64,000 nt of DNA from Amphibalanus amphitrite (lineage: Eukaryota; Arthropoda; Thecostraca; Balanomorpha; Balanidae), in the NCBI RefSeq assembly GCF_019059575.1, contig NW_024882039.1, positions 393,819 to 457,818 of the forward strand, read 5' to 3'. The notes beneath the pieces were generated by a model. It did no database searches. It was not told where the DNA came from and saw only the letters and a list, made by a program, of their open reading frames with translations. A program made the position numbers and the translations under genes. Positions 54,601 through 64,000 of the stretch are shown in pieces. Each line of letters starts with the position of its first letter. Within the stretch, counting starts at the first letter, position 1.

Positions 54601-54944
54601 AGATAGGGCATGGCCACAATCACCCAAGATACAAAATACATGATTTTCTTTCACCTTTTTTTCTAAATTTAACCCTTTTCCAAAAACATGGGCCAAAGCC
54701 CGTAAGTTTTAACTTGGCGGCGGCACCTTGAGAAGGCCCCCTTTGGCTTGATTCCCCACTCTGAAGTCATTTCTACAGCTCTTCCCAGAAGTCTTCTTTC
54801 TGCATAGCCAGAGAGTATTCCGTCCTTACCTGACCTGCTGGCTGAAAGAGGGCCCCAGTGTTCAGAGTTGGGGGGGGCTGCCCCCCCCCCTGTGACGCCG
54901 TCCCTGCAGACAGTTCCGTTCAGAATGGATGAGTTTTTTTTTAA
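54601..54944. other. Non-coding stretch with G/C-run hairpin
   Basis: Only a GGGGGGGCTGCCCCCCCCCC hairpin (54,871-54,890) stands out. Confidence 0.4.
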
Positions 54945-55150
54945 TACAGCTCGAATGTTTGAATGGACGGATTGACAGAGCCGGAGCCAACGCTAAGCAG
55001 AGCTTGTTGCGTAGACCCCGACCCCTACCGTCCGATCGCGCAATTCTGGGTAACGGGAGGATTTTAGATGCCAAAGTTGAACGTGCCATACAAAGCCGGA
55101 CACGGCCTATCCCACTCAACTGACTTCAACTGGCTGCGGCTGCTCCCACC
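54945..55150 (-). mobile_element. SINE body, head missing
   Basis: Nearly identical to 37,263-37,486 (CAGCTCGAATGTTTGAATGG, GCAGAGCTTGTTGCGTAGAC, CCGTCCGATCGCGCAATTC). The minus-strand A tail is at about 54,936-54,944. It ends where the tRNA-like head would begin. Confidence 0.75.
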
Positions 55151-55454
55151 CAGGGGATATATACCACCCACCCAGATATATACTCAATATACCACGGTAT
55201 ATTGAGTGAAGGGTAGGACGAATTTTGGTAGGAATTTCTAGGATAACTACTAGAAAACCTACTATATGTGGTCGGGACTAGCAAAGGCTTACTTCTTACT
55301 AGAATATGGTAGCGTTTATGGTAGGCAGTCATGACGCGCACGTGGCATTCACTTTAACTTTCTTGAATAACAGGTTTAAGGAGGCCGATTAGTGGGCTAT
55401 ACAATCACTCAACAATCAACATCCTTAAATTCTAAGTCAAAATCGTGCCCCACC
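55151..55454. other. Non-coding stretch with small palindrome
   Basis: Contains the perfect stem CTCAATATACC/GGTATATTGAG at 55,188-55,211. Otherwise nothing. Confidence 0.45.
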
Positions 55455-55528
55455 TCCAGGATTCGAACTCACGACCCTTGGATCCGTAGTCCGATACGCT
55501 ACCGACTGCGCTGCCGAGAACTGCGCGC
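55455..55528 (-). tRNA. tRNA-Arg(ACG)-like sequence, probably pseudo or SINE-derived
   Basis: The minus strand has a D arm CGCAGTCGGTAGCG, an anticodon stem-loop TCGGA-CTACGGA-TCCAA (one mismatch, anticodon ACG) and a B box GAGTTCGAATCC. The T stem and the acceptor stem do not pair well, so I doubt it is functional. It could be a SINE head. Confidence 0.35.
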
Positions 55529-55976
55529 CGACGACCGGAGAGGCGCGTCGCGGGTGCTGGCGTGCAGAGAAATCTTTACCCTGTATGCCGTAGAAGATCG
55601 GCTGGGTTTCGTGAAAAATGGTAGAAGAATTGTCGAAAGAAAATTCGTCGACCTATCATCTGAGACTAAAAGCCATTAATTTCTGCAAGTATTGGCCGAG
55701 ATATCGCTCGCCGAAAACAGGCCATTTAACATGTAAACCCTATGGGCTGGTAGGAAATGTACGCCGTGGAGCAGCAGTGCTACCAACTAACTTCGGCGGG
55801 GGCCGGCTTGAGTCTACCTTTCCCTACAATAATATTGGAACTGTATATCTTTTAGCTTACGTGTGGGGCTCGCTTGAAAAAGGTCGATTTAACATGGAAA
55901 CCCTATTGGGTAGTAGTTTTTGAGCGCCCATTTGGCCTAATGCTACCAACTGTTACTGGCTACCCCTGGGCCGAGA
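55529..55976. other. Non-coding stretch
   Basis: Holds two related phrases, GGCCATTTAACATGTAAACCCTATGGG and CGATTTAACATGGAAACCCTATTGGG-like, about 150 bp apart. No function assigned. Confidence 0.35.
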
Positions 55977-56162
55977 GCTCCTCGGGTGACCCGTCCATCG
56001 AAACGATTGGAGCAGTACTCTGATGCCGCGCGTGGAGCCGCCTTAGATGCCAAGTCTTCGCTGCGACATAATTTTGAGACAGTGGATATCGTCGCCAACG
56101 AGCTTGAACGTCGTTTTGATCAGCCAGATCTGAAGAAAGTTGAAGACCTGGAAAAACTCTGA
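55977..56162 (+). pseudogene. Coding-like fragment, perhaps transposase-derived
   Basis: A 61-codon frame without a nearby ATG ends with TGA at 56,160-56,162. It reads like a folded helical protein: YSDAARGAALDAKSSLRHNF, then ELERRFDQPDLKKVEDLEKL. It distantly recalls helical segments of hAT/ZMYM-type (DUF4371) transposases, but I cannot confirm the family. It could also be an exon end of an unknown gene. Confidence 0.3.
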
Positions 56163-56765
56163 GCGATGCGGCCATCACACCGTAGAGCACTAGGTCGGCG
56201 CCCGGTGTATTTGGCGAGAAAACCGGACAGGAGCGCCGTGAATGCAGTGAATGCGTGCGTGTGATACACGTAGGGTCTGATTTCTCTGGCGCCCGAAAGC
56301 CAAAACATTAATCATATGTGATTATAAGTGTGTAATGTTTGTCTATGAGTGTATTGTTGTATCTGATGTGCGTGTGTCTGATCCGTGGCGCCCGAAAGCA
56401 AAAAAAAAAGCGATTGATCTAGACTGTGGCCCTGTGATACCAACGTGCTTTTGAAATATAGAGAACAATATGTGCGGGGTTTAATTGAACAATATTATGC
56501 CGATCGCTGTGGGCTGGTGGCATTTTAAAGCCCTAGACTGCGGCATTATGACGTTGAAAAACAATAGGCTAAGTGATGGTAAATGGTGTAATGCCTAATC
56601 CACTGGACTGGGAGGAACCGTGACCCTTCCCCAACCCCAAATTACCTTCTCGACGCGCCCCTAACCCCAGTAAACAAACAATAAACAACCAAATTACCTT
56701 CCGCCACCTCTGAATAAAACGTTATGTAGAAATATGGGGTCTTCCGTCTTGTACAGTCGTGTACA
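56163..56765. other. Non-coding stretch with duplicated CTGGCGCCCGAAAGC
   Basis: The phrase TGGCGCCCGAAAGC occurs at 56,287 and 56,387, the second followed by an A-run, which may be the 3' end of a retroposon. TGGACTGGGAGGAACCGTG (56,603) recurs at 63,341. Confidence 0.35.
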
Positions 56766-57304
56766 GGTTGATGGTCCCCTACTCTTTATCCACCGGGTTC
56801 CTATGGCTCAGCATTGGCAGCAGCCGCCTGGCACCGGTAGGCTGTGCCGCATGACCCGAGAGTGAAGCGGCACAGCCTACCCACACTGTATGACACCGGC
56901 TCGGGTCGCCTGGTAGAGCGATTTGACCGGACGCTGCGTTACACCGGCTGGGGGAGGGGGGGGGGGTAAATGTCAGGCCTGTCTATTTAGCTCGGCTCGG
57001 TGGATGAGGCGGGCTGGAGTGTGGTGTGGGGAGGGAGTGAGCGGACCTGAGGCTGGGTGTGTGTGGTCACTTGTCGCATAGAACCGATCGTAATCCACCC
57101 TCCAAAAATTCACATTCACAAAACCCAGGGGGGTTCAAACACCCATCTCCCAAGTGGGGTGCGGAAGGACAGGTAAGGGTCCGTACGGTCTCCTCATGAA
57201 TTGCAGCAAAGAAAGAAAACAGACCTGTCACCAAATAATCTTTCTGAAAAGTGGACTAATCGCATAGCTTCGGACACAGGAATAAACATCCAGCAAGCGA
57301 AGCG

Positions 57305-57375
57305 TCTCGAACCGGGCCTCTCACTACCGGCTAGTTTGACAGTCTAGCACTCCTACGCTGAGCTACACCGGATGG
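57305..57375 (-). repeat. tRNA-like sequence (SINE head relic)
   Basis: The minus strand has GTGTAGCTCAGCGTAGGAG (A box) and GGCCCGGTTCGAGACG (B box) with an intervening TAGTGAGAG phrase shared with the 37.5-kb SINE. No proper anticodon arm. A second such scrap (plus strand, B box CCCGGTTCGAGCCT) is at about 57,450-57,545. Confidence 0.4.
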
Positions 57376-57785
57376 TGGCCACGGCTGGGGCAAAGTCTGG
57401 CCGGGCGGGCGGCGGGGCCGGGAGGTCGGCAGCAAAGTCAATGAATGTTTTTGTGGTTTCGGGTGCCGGTCGCTCTAGCTTGGTGGAATGATGATGGATC
57501 ATTGGCAAAACTTTCAACGTGGAGTCCCGGTTCGAGCCTCATCGGGCCTCCGGCTACTTTTCCGAGTTAGGATCTGGTTTGATTTTAATGGTTGCGAGCC
57601 ATTTATACGGTTTTATATCTACATGTCGATTGTCGATTGATGGATTGATTCATTCATTCGTTCATTTATTACATGTCGACATTTAGCATACGAATTGACA
57701 TCCAGGATCAATCTACCATTTTCATAAGCGTATTGCCTAAATATCATGCATATATGTGGCACAAGACCTATGGTTGCCTCGATAC

Positions 57786-58185
57786 TAGAGGTGGCAAAAT
57801 GTGGACCCGGGGACCCGGTCCAAAGAACCAGTCTGGACCCATATGGGTCCAGACCGGTTCCTGGAAATTTTCTGACGGGTCCAACCGGGTCCTACCATAA
57901 ACTATACGAGTACATCTTGCACACAACACACTATTGCAAAATATGAAGTGAATGAAGTGAATGTTTCTTAACACACAGTAGCTCATGAGTATTCCCAGTG
58001 GGAAATAGGCTGTTTTACATGATGCAACTAATGATACCTACAAGTAGTTTGTATAAATTGACTTTTGGGGAACGGGTCCAACTGGTTCCGATTCCAACTA
58101 GGACCGGGTCCGACTGGTTCCAGAAATGTCCAGCCGGGTCTGGTTCGAGTCTGGTTCCCAAAATTTTCATCTTTTGCCACCTCTA
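57786..58185. mobile_element. 400-bp hAT-type MITE
   Basis: An exact 8-bp TSD CTCGATAC (57,778-57,785; 58,186-58,193). The ends TAGAGGTGGCAAAA are perfect inverted repeats. The interior is packed with GGGTCC/GGACCC words and includes TCTGGACCCATATGGGTCC, almost a full palindrome. Non-coding. Confidence 0.95.
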
Positions 58186-58596
58186 CTCGATACCGTGCCA
58201 AATCACGTTTTGCACAATGCACAAGTCAATTATATTCGCTGGGTCTTCCGTGCATTGTGCTTTGCAAAAACAGGAATGCAATTGTTAAGCGACGCAAAAT
58301 GTGCAATGCAGCAAGTGACCACACAACCCGCCCAGCCCCCATGGTCCACCAACACGCCCCACACCACTCCCCAGCCCACGCCAACCACCGAGACGAGCCC
58401 ATCCCCTCGCGCTGGTCTGACGTGACAGCTGGTCTACAAAGCGCTCCACCCGGCGACCCGAGCCGATGTCAAACGGCGTGGGTAGACTGTGCCGCTTCAC
58501 TCTCCGGTCATGCGGCACAGCCTACCGGTACCAGGCGGCTGCTGCCAATGCTGAGCCATAGGAACCCGGTGGATAAAGAGTAGGGGACCATCAACC

Positions 58597-59296
58597 GATA
58601 AGGTTAGTCGGATCAGAGACTGTGTCATGTGTGTGAACTCTCGGGTTGGGTATTGGGCCGCAAAACCGGCCACTCTGCAGTCCGGGAGCGTGTGGAGCCT
58701 TGGCCGTGTCCGTGCCACAGTGCGACCGGTCGGTCTGGACTGTCTGTAGCCCCGAGCGCATCCCACGGACGCCGGGGGCAGCGGTCGGCTGGCCCGACTG
58801 TCTGGCTGACCGGGCGGGGCGACCCGGTGCACGTGAACTTTGGTGGCGTCTGACGCTGCTCATACTGCTGTCAGCCGGTGGGCTGGGCTGTGACACCGCC
58901 GCGCTCCTCGGTCGGACCGGCTGGCCGATGTGTCCTGCTGCCGAGGCACCGTGTCGGGTGTGGGCACGGGCGCTGCCTTGTTAGCCGGACTCGGGATGTG
59001 ACGCGGGCGGGTGCTGGCGGCCGGGGTCGGTGGCTCGTGCTGCCTGCTGGGGATTGCGGTGGGGTCGGGCGGGGATCGGGGTGTGTGTAGTGGTATAGAC
59101 GTGGGGTTTCACTCAATCATCAGTCGTAGCAATGTTGCCTGTCACTTCCGTTTATGTCGTTTTATGTTTACGTTTCGTTTCCTTCGTTATCATGTTTTTT
59201 TTACGTCGTATTGTTGTGGTCATTTTGCTTGTATATGTTGTTGATTATTATTATAACGTTCTGTCATTACCATGTTTCAAGCATATAATTTGATAA
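58597..59296. other. GC-rich region upstream of the LINE ORF
   Basis: Possibly the 5' UTR/promoter of the LINE that follows, or unrelated host DNA. The ORFs crossing 58,600-59,000 have no family signature. It becomes T-rich at 59,130-59,230. Confidence 0.35.
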
Positions 59297-59407
59297 TCAC
59301 TGCAGCGCGGCCCGCCGCCGCCGCCGACGTGCTTCGTACACCGGATCGAGTCCACCGGAGCTGTCGCTGTCCCCTCGGGCGCGCCCGCCCGCCGACTGAA
59401 CACGCCG

Positions 59408-61933
59408 TTGACTTTACTGCCTCGTAAATTCGCAGCCGCCGTCCGCTCGTCGCCGCTAGACAGTTCCTATCCTATCCTATCCTATCTTATCCTATCCTGG
59501 CCACATCACCTGCGAACTAAATTATTATCGCTAGAAACAAGAAAATGTCACATAACTCTTAGCATCCATACAACACACAAACACTGGAAACGCCTAGGGG
59601 AGCACAAAAATTTGCAAAGCTTGCTTGTTATAGGTGGCGTAGAAACAAATCCTGGGCCGAATATCACACACGCTCTAAATGTTTCACATATAAATATCAA
59701 CAGTATAACAGCGACGCAAAAGTTAGACGAGCTTCACCAATTCATCAACGCTAACGACATTAAAATCATGGCCCTAACAGAAACAAAACTGGATTGTACT
59801 GTTGCAAGCAGTTTGTACGCAATTGAAGGATACCACGCTCCAATAACCAAACACAGAACCAGACATGGAGGGGGAGTCGCAGTCTATGTACACTCGTCTT
59901 TGCCTGTGCAGAGGTTAATAGATCTAGAAGTAGGAAACCATGAATGGCTTTGGGTCAAAGTAAAGACTAAAGCTTTCACTCTAATCATATGCTGTCTATA
60001 TTTGCCACCAAACCAACCAGTTGAAAAATTAGACAATTTCATTGGAAATTTCTCGGAAGCCGTGCTACAGGCGCAAAGACATACACCCACTGCCACATTA
60101 ATTTTAGGAGATTTCAACGCAGGAAACGCATACTTAAGTGAACAATTGCAAATTCGCAGCAGTGGAGTTACACCATTTGACAATGCGCTAAAAGACGCCG
60201 CTGATGGATTATGTTTGCACGAACTAATAACAGAGCCAACGCGTTTTTCAAGAAACTCATGTAATTTAAGAGACTTGATATTCACGAATTGTACAGAAAT
60301 AATCACTAAGAGCGGTACATTATCTCCATTCGCTAATTTGGATCATTGCCCAATATTCGCATCGTTAAACTTCATGTTGCCCTTACAAAATCAAGCGGAC
60401 ACCAGACTGATATGGGACTACACAAATATGGACACAACTCGTCTTACAAATCTTTTAATGGACACTGACTGGGATCGTTTACTTGACAGTGACGTAGACA
60501 CAGCGATAACAAATTTTACGAAAACAATATACGACGCAGCTGTTGCCTCAATACCGACTAAACGCGTGAAAATACAGTCCAACAAAAAATCATGGGTCAC
60601 TTCTGAGTTGAAGAGGAATATAAGGAAACGGGATAGACTATTCAAGAAAGCCAAGAACACAAATCTGGACTACCACTGGGACAGATGGAGATACCAGCGA
60701 AACAAAGTAACGCAGCTTAATAGACGGTTAAAAAATGCATACATGCAGAACGAAGTTAAAAAACTACTGGTGTTGAAGCCCAATCCGTTAAAATATCACC
60801 AGACATTGCGTAAGCTAATGGGAAAATCCAGAACTGACATAATTCCACCGCTAGAAACACCAAATGGCGACATTATCACAACGGACCCCGAAAAAGCAGC
60901 AATACTCAACAACCACTTTGCCGCCCAATCGACACTCAACATTTCAGACTCGCAGCAGCTTCCAGATATTACACCCGAACAAATAGCCACACCTAATCTC
61001 GAAAACATCCGGACAAGTGAAAGGGAGGTATTACAACTGTTGAACAGTCTTAACGTCAACAAATCAACTGGCCCAGATGAAATTCCTGTGAGATTATTGA
61101 AAATGACAGCTCTTTTAATTGCAGAACCTTTGTCTCGTTTATTTAACAAATCACTTGCAGAAGGCAAATTTCCATCAACATTCAAAGTTGCCCACATAAC
61201 ACCTATCTACAAGAATAAAGGATCGCCCTCAGATTTTACTTGTTATAGACCAATTAGTATCTTATCAGCTCTTTCAAAGGTATTCGAAAAAATAGTTTAC
61301 AGAAAAATGTATTCTCACTTTATAGAAAACTCACTCCTCACGGAAAAACAAAGTGGTTATAGAGAAAATCACAGCACTGAACAACAACTTCTTTATCTAA
61401 CAAACAACATGTATAAATCGTTAGACACAGGAAAACAATTCACAGCTATCTTTTTGGACATTGCAAAGTACTTTGACAAAATTTGGCATAAAGGCTTGTT
61501 ATTCAAATGCGAACATGATTTTGGAATAACTGGAAAACTTTTAGAATGGTTGGAGTCATATCTCAAAAACCGTATTCAAATGGTACGCATAAACAACACA
61601 CTGTCAGAACCACAGACCATAAATGCAGGATGCCCGCAGGGCTCCGTCCTCGGACCACTTTTAGCTCTTATCTATCTTGACGGCCTTTCAAAGCAGACAC
61701 AGCACAATATTTTATTTTTCGCTGACGACACATCACTTTATGCCTCACACTCAGAAACTGACTTACGCGAAACAGAACAATCGCTCCAAAAAGACCTGGA
61801 CTCTATTTTCGAATACGGAAGAAATTGGGCTATCACTTTCAACGCCGACAAAACAGTGCAACAAACATTCACTCACAGACAACATTCCAAATGCCACCGA
61901 CTCTTTCGTTCGGAGGGAAAGCAATACCACTAG
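59408..61933 (+). CDS. LINE pol, endonuclease and reverse transcriptase part
   Basis: The frame is open from about 59,297 but has no ATG until 59,769, so the true start is unclear. Counting from 59,408: a 2A-like GGVETNPGP at about residues 76-84; an EEP endonuclease with LTETKLD, GDFNA and LDHCPI motifs (about 90-330); then reverse transcriptase with FRPIS/YRPISIL-type fingers, FLDIAKYFD (motif A), GCPQGSVLGP (motif B) and FADD (D773, D774). The enzyme would nick target DNA and copy LINE RNA. The frame ends early at 61,931-61,933 because of a shift just after NADKTV; the remainder is in the next frame. Confidence 0.88.
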   Translation: MTLLPRKFAAAVRSSPLDSSYPILSYLILSWPHHLRTKLLSLETRKCHITLSIHTTHKHWKRLGEHKNLQSLLVIGGVETNPGPNITHALNVSHININSITATQKLDELHQFINANDIKIMALTETKLDCTVASSLYAIEGYHAPITKHRTRHGGGVAVYVHSSLPVQRLIDLEVGNHEWLWVKVKTKAFTLIICCLYLPPNQPVEKLDNFIGNFSEAVLQAQRHTPTATLILGDFNAGNAYLSEQLQIRSSGVTPFDNALKDAADGLCLHELITEPTRFSRNSCNLRDLIFTNCTEIITKSGTLSPFANLDHCPIFASLNFMLPLQNQADTRLIWDYTNMDTTRLTNLLMDTDWDRLLDSDVDTAITNFTKTIYDAAVASIPTKRVKIQSNKKSWVTSELKRNIRKRDRLFKKAKNTNLDYHWDRWRYQRNKVTQLNRRLKNAYMQNEVKKLLVLKPNPLKYHQTLRKLMGKSRTDIIPPLETPNGDIITTDPEKAAILNNHFAAQSTLNISDSQQLPDITPEQIATPNLENIRTSEREVLQLLNSLNVNKSTGPDEIPVRLLKMTALLIAEPLSRLFNKSLAEGKFPSTFKVAHITPIYKNKGSPSDFTCYRPISILSALSKVFEKIVYRKMYSHFIENSLLTEKQSGYRENHSTEQQLLYLTNNMYKSLDTGKQFTAIFLDIAKYFDKIWHKGLLFKCEHDFGITGKLLEWLESYLKNRIQMVRINNTLSEPQTINAGCPQGSVLGPLLALIYLDGLSKQTQHNILFFADDTSLYASHSETDLRETEQSLQKDLDSIFEYGRNWAITFNADKTVQQTFTHRQHSKCHRLFRSEGKQYH

Positions 61934-62928
61934 CAAAATCACACAAACATCTCGGTTTAATTTTCTCTGACGATCTTCGCTTTCATTGTCATATTAACGA
62001 AATATGCAAAAAAGTTAACATATCCCTCAGTCCATTGTATCCTATTGCACAACATTTGCCAAGACCCATCCTTCACCAAATATATACAACCTATGTAAGA
62101 CCACACTTTGACTATTGTGACACTGTTTACGACGGACATATTACAGTACAGGACACGACACGACTGGAGACATTGCAAAACAGAGCGGCTAGACTGACGA
62201 CAGGAGCACTCTTTAGAACACCCTCCGACAAATTACGACTCGAGACAGGATGGGACAGACTAACGACAAGAAGACGCATTCATAGATTGTCACTATATCA
62301 CAAACTCGTTAAATCGAAACCAATTTTACCGAAGTACATACAAGAACTTATAACAAACACAAGGGTGACAGACACACAGTTGGTTTTAAGAAATGCCCAT
62401 GACCACACGATCCAACGTCCGAAAACATCATCATATCAACGATCATTCTTTATCACCACAAGCAAAGAGTACAACGAACTACCGGCAACATTTAAATCCT
62501 TATCCATAGTAGAATTAAAAAAACACATTGTACACCATATTGGCTCCCCCCAGCCACCAAAATATTACTCGTTTGGGTCAAAGACAGGCAACATCCTACA
62601 TTCGCGACTAAGAAATGGAATGTCCGATTTAAATTCACAACAATTTAACATTCAAAAACAAGATTCTCCGGCATGCCCTTGTGGTCACAGCATAGAAAGC
62701 GTTCGTCATTTCATCACAGCATGTCCATTGTTTTTACCTCAAAGACGCATCCTTTACCAAAAAGTATCGCAAACACTCCATACTAACTTTCATGAATACC
62801 AAACTAATAAAAAATTGGAAATCCTTCTTCATGGCACCAACCTAAATAGTGGCGACGGCCGGGCGGTGGCTCAACACTTCCAAACGTTCTTACTTAATTC
62901 TGGGCGCTTTACAATCCCAACACTCTGA
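61892..62928 (+). CDS. LINE pol, C-terminal part in the shifted frame
   Basis: This frame continues exactly where the previous one derails: HKHLGLIF, then YVRPHFDYCD and LQNRAARL, standard thumb-region motifs of CR1/L2-like reverse transcriptases, and a cysteine/histidine cluster CPCGHSIESVRHFITACP near the end (about 62,678-62,730). It stops at 62,926-62,928. The two frames differ by one base, consistent with a single-base indel around 61,885-61,895 beside an A-run. This copy is therefore probably inactive unless the shift is a sequencing error. Confidence 0.85.
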
Positions 62929-63226
62929 CTATTTAATTACGAGGCGGGATGGGCGTGTCTCGGTGGGGTGGCGTCGGCAACGGGGCTCTCTGGACAATCT
63001 CTAATGCGCGACGCGTTCGGCTTGGTGGCGGCGGCCGGCGATTTAGTTTGTTTGAATCCATTTTAAGTTCTTGTATATGTGTGTATGTGTTTATTTGCTT
63101 GTATGTTCTTTAACAGAGCTGGTGCCTCGAATTAAGCACTTTCGAGTGCTTTTGCACCAGTTCTTACTTATCTTGATTTTGTGTATTCTTTTGTTTCTTA
63201 ATAAACGTGATGATGATGATGATGAC

Positions 63227-64000
63227 CTGTACACGACTGTACCATTTTTAAGCCATAAACAGCTTTATCATGCTAGCGAATAACAACTGTGGCTGTCACG
63301 GTTACAGCCACAGTTTATGGTGCAAACACGTATTTGAACTGGACTGGGAGGAACCGTGCCCCCCCCCCATCCCAAAGTACCTTCCGTCGTCCCTGAGTCT
63401 CACCAACCCAAACTACCCCATGCCAAAGTTTACCGCATTTTGTGCAAATCCTGCAAAAGAACCCCATTTTTCGACGTTTCGGATTGGTATGAAAATTGAA
63501 AGGTGTTGATTACGCCAGCGTCATATGAAGATCGCAATTGTTTTGTCGCCATGATTACGATAGCGTGTTTCTTCTTTCCAAGCGGCACCTCAGTTTCCAA
63601 GATTCACGGGCGAGATCTGCATGCTGTGTTGGGTGCTGCAAATCACAAGCATAGACCTGGCGCAGGCTGCAACAAAAAAAAAAACATTAATAAGAAATTT
63701 ATTTCATTTCTTTCTTAAACAGTTCTTATTACTTTTTAAATGTTGATTTTTGCTCACAATGTGTATAGAATTTAGAGATTACGGGCTACGGCACATGTCG
63801 CGGTAATTTTAGCCAGAAATTTCGGTAGAACCCGACCACAATCAGCTGATTGTTTTGTTTGTTTACTTGCTTTCAGGCCGTGAGCAGCTGCGCACATGAA
63901 GAATTTGCGGTAAAACCGAAACTACTCATGGGTGATTTCGATGCGGTAACTTTGAAAATTACGGCACTGGTGAGATTCGTTAGGGGTAGTTCACCGCAAA
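63227..64000. other. Non-coding stretch at window end
   Basis: Contains the hairpin above, a C-run with TGGACTGGGAGGAACCGTG (also at 56,603) and an A-run at 63,673. No coding signature seen. Confidence 0.4.
63285..63315. repeat. Small perfect hairpin
   Basis: AACTGTGGCTGT and ACAGCCACAGTT separated by seven bases. No U-run follows, so a terminator is not implied. Confidence 0.6.

Larger units (their letters stand above)
56766..58596. mobile_element. 1.83-kb TIR element whose ends are hairpins
   Basis: The left end, from GGTTGATGGTCCCCTACTC to about 56,885, is mirrored at 58,476-58,596 (...GAGTAGGGGACCATCAACC). Inside each end is a perfect 14-bp stem, GTAGGCTGTGCCGC/GCGGCACAGCCTAC. No clear TSD. 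The interior is non-coding and carries tRNA-like scraps and the hAT MITE at 57,786. Confidence 0.7.
59297..63226 (+). mobile_element. CR1/L2-type LINE, nearly full length
   Basis: Order: leader, AP-endonuclease, reverse transcriptase, C-terminal zinc-like region, 3' UTR, AATAAA-like signal (63,200) and a (TGA/GATGAT)n tail at about 63,206-63,226, as in CR1/L2-like LINEs. There is no separate ORF1. The 5' boundary and TSDs are not resolved. One frameshift near 61,885-61,895 splits the pol frame. Confidence 0.85.

Noticed and set aside
54269..54696. Minus-strand ORFs with repeated RAHTS-like or RGPMP-like peptides
   Set aside because: They arise from the 21-bp satellite period, a multiple of three.

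Overview
This window is a piece of an animal genome dominated by repeats. It has spliced genes with GT-AG introns, metazoan-type domains (tandem CCCH fingers, RING, UIM), an LTR/Gypsy element, LINEs with AP-endonuclease, tRNA-headed SINEs and many DNA-transposon MITEs. I lean towards a marine arthropod, perhaps a crustacean. That is an impression from the repeat style, not something the sequence proves. I see no prokaryotic gene organisation.

Host genes: all convincing host coding exons lie on the minus strand between about 17.4 and 32.9 kb. Gene A starts at 21,493 with exon 1 (21,414-21,493). It splices in frame to a long exon (19,958-21,203) encoding a charged coiled coil and two CCCH zinc fingers, and leaves through a perfect CAG|GTGAGT donor. 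A RING exon ending at 17,419 lies downstream and may be its last exon. Gene B has two tandemly duplicated exons (32,768-32,857 and 32,176-32,271), each coding one ubiquitin-interacting motif. They are phase-compatible with a terminal RING exon (28,252-28,515). The two RING domains are close paralogues, which suggests a local duplication of ubiquitin-ligase genes. Three minisatellites (24, 63 and 30 bp) sit in and around gene A.

Mobile elements, left to right: the 3' end of one Gypsy element (1-1,079); a 2.06 kb foldback (1,219-3,277); a LINE ORF1 relic (about 3.5-3.8 kb); a structurally complete, very young Gypsy element with a single gag-pol ORF and perfect 5-bp TSD (4,042-9,422); a foldback with ribozyme-like arms (10.2-10.6 kb); and TTAA-flanked piggyBac-type non-autonomous elements (for example 12,080-13,026, 25,509-25,955 and 40,185-42,547). 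Two copies of a 1.35 kb foldback with 4-bp TSDs follow (32,910-34,261; 40,198-41,556). Large TIR elements lie at 28.7-31.5, 42.7-46.1, 51.3-52.5 and 56.8-58.6 kb. Three hAT-type MITEs have exact 8-bp TSDs (47,180-48,909; 53,109-53,370; 57,786-58,185). A nearly full-length CR1/L2-type LINE with one frameshift occupies 59.3-63.2 kb.

Between these lie degenerate arrays of a 21-bp GGGCCCTC satellite (39.5-40.2, 52.6-53.1 and 54.2-54.6 kb) and long tracts rich in AGGTCA hexamers that belong to at least two foldback-like repeat families. Many of these tracts carry G-run/C-run hairpins near TTAA termini. Nested insertions with matching empty sites elsewhere in the same window allow several element boundaries to be fixed directly from the sequence.
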